Source: Bacteroidales bacterium
GTDB taxonomy: Bacteria; Bacteroidota; Bacteroidia; Bacteroidales; Marinilabiliaceae
DNA length: 64,000 bases
Direction: 5' to 3'
Assembly: GCA_017960905.1 (NCBI GenBank)
Contig: JAGCYH010000041.1
Location: 82,337-146,336 of the forward strand
Part shown: in pieces, positions 60,456 to 64,000 of the stretch
How the letters are laid out: each line of letters starts with the position of its first letter
Numbering within the stretch: the first letter of the stretch is position 1
The notes under the pieces: generated by a model
The model's input: only the letters and a program-made list of their open reading frames with translations
The model's database searches: none
What the model was told of the DNA's origin: nothing
Program-made: the position numbers and the translations under genes

Positions 60456-61718
60456 TTATGCGCCGGCCTGTATGCTCTTCTCGTACTGTCCGATGAGGTG
60501 TTGGTACCAAATCAGTTGTGCAATGCGCGTTGTGCAACTCGCTAAGCTATAGCACAATATAGCCAAGAAGAAGTCGTTGGCCAAAATGCCGGCCACCAGA
60601 CTTGCGAGGCGCAGAACGAAGGTAGTTATTTCGAGTATGAGTTCTATTTTCTGCTTAGCAAAAATATCGGTCAGATAGCTTATCGGACCGACCATTATAG
60701 TGGTGAAAATCCACGGCAGGAAGGCCTGTATGTATGTTCCAGAGGCTTCCCATCCGTCGCCCAGAATGAGCGCAGTGAGCTGTGGCAGAACGAAATAGAG
60801 CGCCACGAATAGTGGCGCTACAAACAAGATGGTGCGCAGGCTGAGTTGTCTGAAAAACGGCAGTATGCTCTCGCGCCTTTGCACGCGCTCGGCTGTATTC
60901 TGAAAAAACACCTGATATACCGACCTGATAATGAGCAGAGTAGGTGTGAGCGACAAGGTGAGCGCCATGCCGAGGAAGCCTATGTCGGAGAGTGAGAAGA
61001 AAGGCGTGAGAAGCAGTATCATCAGATTGCTGCTCAGGTAGTTGACCACGGCGCGCGGCATGGCGAACTTCGGGAAGTTGGCGTATTGGCGCGCCATCAG
61101 GCGACACTCGGTGCGGTCGATGCTGAGAAGCGGTTTCAGAGCCGATTTAAAGTTGGCCGCAATGCTTACTGCTACGGCGGCCGCTTGTGCGCACACCGTG
61201 CCTATTATCATTGCGCCGTTCTGTATCACATAGTAGAACGACCACTTGAGTCCCGCGCTTGCCGTGCATTGCGTGAGCAGATAACTGCTCACGGCTGTGA
61301 ATCGTTTGCACCGCGTATACCAGTAATTGAGCAACGTCCAGAGCGATATGATAATTATATATATAGGTAACAGCCATATAAAGTCGGTTATTTCGGGCAC
61401 GTTGAACAGTGCAGAGATTTCTTCGGCGAACGGTACTGCCAACGCCGAAATGGCGCCAACGGCCAGCGTGATTGCCAATCCCACATGGAAGCATGCAGCG
61501 CCGCTTTTGTCGCTTTGCGGCAAAAGAATGGCGTTTTGGTATTCGGCGGTCGAAAAAATAGTGGCTACGCCGGCAATGGCTAAGAACAAGTTAAGCACGC
61601 CAAAATCTTCGGGCACGTACAATCGGGTGAGTATCGGATAGACAAGGAATCCGATTATTTGTGCTATAATGTTGGCTGCCAGTAGTTTGGCCACGTTTTT
61701 GAGTATCCCCGATTGCAT
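60456..61718 (-). CDS. Wzx-like polysaccharide flippase
   Basis: A 420-residue protein with about twelve TM helices, starting ILKNVAKLLAANIIAQIIGFLVYPILTRLYVPEDFGVLNLFLA, the MVF/RfbX opening. It moves undecaprenyl-linked glycan units across the inner membrane. No glycosyltransferase is adjacent, so it is an orphan flippase here. It is divergent from the pyrophosphatase gene. Confidence 0.9.
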   Translation of the reverse strand: MQSGILKNVAKLLAANIIAQIIGFLVYPILTRLYVPEDFGVLNLFLAIAGVATIFSTAEYQNAILLPQSDKSGAACFHVGLAITLAVGAISALAVPFAEEISALFNVPEITDFIWLLPIYIIIISLWTLLNYWYTRCKRFTAVSSYLLTQCTASAGLKWSFYYVIQNGAMIIGTVCAQAAAVAVSIAANFKSALKPLLSIDRTECRLMARQYANFPKFAMPRAVVNYLSSNLMILLLTPFFSLSDIGFLGMALTLSLTPTLLIIRSVYQVFFQNTAERVQRRESILPFFRQLSLRTILFVAPLFVALYFVLPQLTALILGDGWEASGTYIQAFLPWIFTTIMVGPISYLTDIFAKQKIELILEITTFVLRLASLVAGILANDFFLAILCYSLASCTTRIAQLIWYQHLIGQYEKSIQAGA

Positions 61719-61904
61719 CAGTTACATTATTATTGTGCAAAAATACACCGAAACAAAAACGAAACGAAAGAGGCTTTTATTATTTTTTTTGAAAAATATT
61801 GACCAAAAATTAAAAACATATAAAAAATAGTTACTACTTTTATCAAACCAAAACCGAGGGTATATAAAAACGCAATATAAAATAAACAAATAAAACTATA
61901 AATT
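61719..61904. other. Divergent gap before the pyrophosphatase
   Basis: About 185 bp of very AT-rich sequence. TACTTTTA (about 61833-61840) is one base off the -7 consensus. No hairpin or small gene is evident. Confidence 0.3.
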
Positions 61905-64000
61905 ATGATAGATCAGTTGTTTTGGCTCGTACCGATAAGTTCGGCGATAGCCTTATTCTTTGCATGGTGGTTCTACCGCAACATGATGAAGAGTAGCGAA
62001 GGAACGCCCCGAATGGCGGAGATAGCAAGTTTCGTCCGTCAGGGTGCTATGGCTTATTTGCGCAGGCAATATAAAGTCGTTATCAAAGTATTTATTATTC
62101 TGGCAGTTATACTTGCAGTGCTTGCCTATTTGGGTGTGCAGAACCCGTTTGTGCCGGTGGCATTCCTCACTGGTGGTTTCTTCTCGGGTTTGTGCGGCTA
62201 TCTGGGTATGAAGACCGCCACCAACGCCTCTGCGCGTACAGCGCAGGGCGCTACCAAGTCGCTCAATAGCGGTTTGCGCATCGCTTTCCGTAGCGGTGCT
62301 GTCATGGGCTTGGTTGTTGTAGGTTTCGGCCTGCTCGACATTGCCGCTTGGTTCTGGCTCCTCAACGACTGCATTTTCACTCCTGAGCACATGCAGAACG
62401 GTCTTGAGTTCTGCGGACTGACGTTCGTGCACCCTGGAACCGACGATCACACGAAACTCATTGAAATTACGGCCACTATGCTTACATTCGGCATGGGCGC
62501 CTCTACGCAGGCGCTTTTCGCCCGCGTAGGCGGCGGCATATTCACCAAGGCTGCCGATGTGGGTGCCGACCTTGTTGGTAAGGTTGAGGCTGGTATTCCC
62601 GAAGACGACCCCCGCAACCCGGCTACTATCGCCGACAATGTCGGCGATAACGTAGGCGACGTTGCCGGCATGGGTGCCGACCTTTATGAGTCGTATTGCG
62701 GCTCTATACTTGCCACTGCTGCCCTCGGTGCTGCCATACCAAGCATATCCGACTTGGAGCAGTCGAAACTTGTGATTGCGCCGATGCTCGTTGCAGCTAT
62801 TGGTACAATCCTCTCAGTTATAGGTATTTATGCCGTGCGCACAAAAGAAGGTGCTTCGCAGAAGAACCTTCTCAACGCATTGTTGCTCGGTACTGGCGGC
62901 AGTTCGTTCCTCATCCTTGTTGCTATGGCACTTATGGCCTGGGCTGGCTGGGTAACGTGGGGCATATTTGGCTCTGTTGTAGCTGGTTTGGCGGCAGGTG
63001 TCATCATTGGTCAGGGCACCGAGTACTTCACATCCGACGAGTACAAACCCACGCGCGGCATAGCGCGTCAGACGCAGCAAGGTAGCGCCACCACTATTAT
63101 CGAAGGCATTGCCGTAGGCATGTACAGCACTTGGATTCCGGTAGTTGTTATTGCAGCCGGTATCATAGGCGCATACTTCTTTGCAGGTGGAGGCGAGAGT
63201 TTTGCCATGGGCGTTTACGGCATCGGCTTCGCCGCTGTCGGTATGCTCTCTACACTTGGTGTAACACTTGCCACCGACGCCTTTGGTCCTATTGCCGATA
63301 ACGCAGGCGGCAACGCCGAGATGTCGGGCTTGCCCGAAGAGGTGCGCCAGCGCACCGATGCACTCGATATGCTTGGCAATACTACCGCTGCTACGGGTAA
63401 AGGCTTCGCCATAGGCTCAGCCGCACTTACGGCTATGGCTCTCTTGGCGGCTTACATGGAGGAGATACGCATCTGGATAACCCGCCTTGCCAACGGCAAC
63501 GGCGGCATAAAAGAGATAGGCGAAACCGTCTTCTGCACCGCTTCGGCCACTAACGCACCCGAAGGTGCTGTTAATATTGCTACTGCCGGTATACGCGACT
63601 TCGTTTCGGCATTCGACTTGTCGCTCTTCAACCCGATGTTGTTGGGCGGTTTGTTCATTGGTGCCATGATGGCCTTCCTCTTCTGTGCCATGAGTATGAA
63701 AGCCGTCGGCAGAGCCGCCGGCAAGATGGTCGATGAGGTTCGTCGTCAGTTCCGCGAGATACCGGGCATCATGGACGGCACCGGCCGTCCGGAGTACGCA
63801 CGTTGCGTAGAGATTTCGACCAAAGGCGCTCAGCACGAGATGATAGTGCCGTCGCTACTTGCCATCATCGTGCCGGTGGCTGTGGGTCTGCTTTTTGGCG
63901 TATCGGGTGTTATAGGTCTGTTAGGCGGCGGCCTGACCGCCGGCTTCACCCTTGCCATTATGCTCAACAATGCAGGCGGTGCTTGGGATAATGCTAAGAA
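61905..64000 (+). CDS. hppA: Membrane-bound ion-pumping pyrophosphatase (C-terminus beyond window)
   Basis: From the ATG at 61905 the frame stays open to the window end (698 codons). PPi-binding motifs DVGADLVGKVEAGIPEDDPRN and DNVGDNVGDVAGMGADLYES are present, with many TM helices. GNTTAATGKG carries Ala at the position that is Lys in K+-independent enzymes, so it is of the K+-dependent class, in which Na+ or Na+/H+ pumping is common. It uses PPi from biosynthesis to build an ion gradient. Only the last part is missing (about 730-840 residues are usual). Confidence 0.93.
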   Translation, partial: MIDQLFWLVPISSAIALFFAWWFYRNMMKSSEGTPRMAEIASFVRQGAMAYLRRQYKVVIKVFIILAVILAVLAYLGVQNPFVPVAFLTGGFFSGLCGYLGMKTATNASARTAQGATKSLNSGLRIAFRSGAVMGLVVVGFGLLDIAAWFWLLNDCIFTPEHMQNGLEFCGLTFVHPGTDDHTKLIEITATMLTFGMGASTQALFARVGGGIFTKAADVGADLVGKVEAGIPEDDPRNPATIADNVGDNVGDVAGMGADLYESYCGSILATAALGAAIPSISDLEQSKLVIAPMLVAAIGTILSVIGIYAVRTKEGASQKNLLNALLLGTGGSSFLILVAMALMAWAGWVTWGIFGSVVAGLAAGVIIGQGTEYFTSDEYKPTRGIARQTQQGSATTIIEGIAVGMYSTWIPVVVIAAGIIGAYFFAGGGESFAMGVYGIGFAAVGMLSTLGVTLATDAFGPIADNAGGNAEMSGLPEEVRQRTDALDMLGNTTAATGKGFAIGSAALTAMALLAAYMEEIRIWITRLANGNGGIKEIGETVFCTASATNAPEGAVNIATAGIRDFVSAFDLSLFNPMLLGGLFIGAMMAFLFCAMSMKAVGRAAGKMVDEVRRQFREIPGIMDGTGRPEYARCVEISTKGAQHEMIVPSLLAIIVPVAVGLLFGVSGVIGLLGGGLTAGFTLAIMLNNAGGAWDNAK

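Overview
The window comes from a Bacteroidales-type member of the Bacteroidota. The evidence is the block DUF6089 barrel - uppS - bamA - three Skp/OmpH genes, an F-type ATP synthase operon whose subunit a carries a long signal-peptide-bearing N-terminus, a PorZ-like type IX secretion component, DUF5687 and DUF3108 proteins, and promoters of the Bacteroides form (-33 TTTG, -7 TAnnTTTG). The family cannot be fixed from sequence reading alone. No rRNA, tRNA, integrase, transposase or CRISPR array was found.

Layout. 1-8.4 kb: start of an amino-acid racemase (minus), an M15 peptidase lipoprotein, a solitary ilvC, then the envelope biogenesis operon (DUF6089, uppS, bamA, three Skp-like chaperones). 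8.4-9.7 kb: an AT-rich membrane gene bracketed by related GC-rich palindromes. 9.7-13.5 kb (minus): porZ-like, rdgB, tandem universal stress protein. 13.5-21 kb: a membrane class III nucleotide cyclase, a bactofilin and atpB-E-F-H-A-G; the beta and epsilon genes are not here.

21-45 kb is the accessory heart of the window. It is a peptide production and export region: two short precursors with 15-residue double-glycine leaders (24004 and 30093), a C39-peptidase ABC exporter, a membrane-anchored thioredoxin-like protein, a Yip1-like membrane protein, an O-antigen-ligase-like enzyme with a TPR partner, a DUF5687 ABC pair, a MacB-type permease/MFP/ATPase set, and a pair of transglutaminase-like proteins of which one has lost its catalytic residues. 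Four promoters in this region share one architecture: two or three 17-bp dyads of the type TTACCA-N5-TGGTAA, stepped exactly 21 bp, ending 31-32 bp before the -7 box and without a properly spaced -33 box. This is a strong sign of one activator-dependent regulon that ties the precursors to the exporter and to the ligase/TPR pair. An XRE-family regulator is encoded divergently beside the first of these promoters. A second efflux operon (permease, MFP, Yip1-like, ATPase, TolC; 36828-41719) and a downstream ABC operon ending in a YtrA-like GntR gene (42002-45257) share a different operator, TGT(T/G)ATA-N6-TATAACA, placed 4 bp after the -7 box in both.

45-64 kb returns to ordinary chromosome: prmC, ribD, an AcpH-like protein, a TolB-like lipoprotein with a CxxCH motif, a serine hydrolase, a small PH-like membrane protein, an AAA/DUF4143 ATPase, a 32-bp tandem repeat, a methyltransferase, trxA, a Sua5/YrdC gene, a hotdog thioesterase, a BspA-type LRR protein, a duplicated-domain lipoprotein, a DUF3108 protein, a Wzx-like flippase and a membrane pyrophosphatase cut by the window end.

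How it may work together (inference): when the activator is on, both precursors and the C39 exporter are made together; the exporter removes the leaders after GG, the thioredoxin-like protein may set the cysteine pairs in the periplasm, and the MacB/MFP systems with TolC may carry the products, or protective cargo, across the envelope. Whether the products are bacteriocins or signals cannot be told from the sequence.
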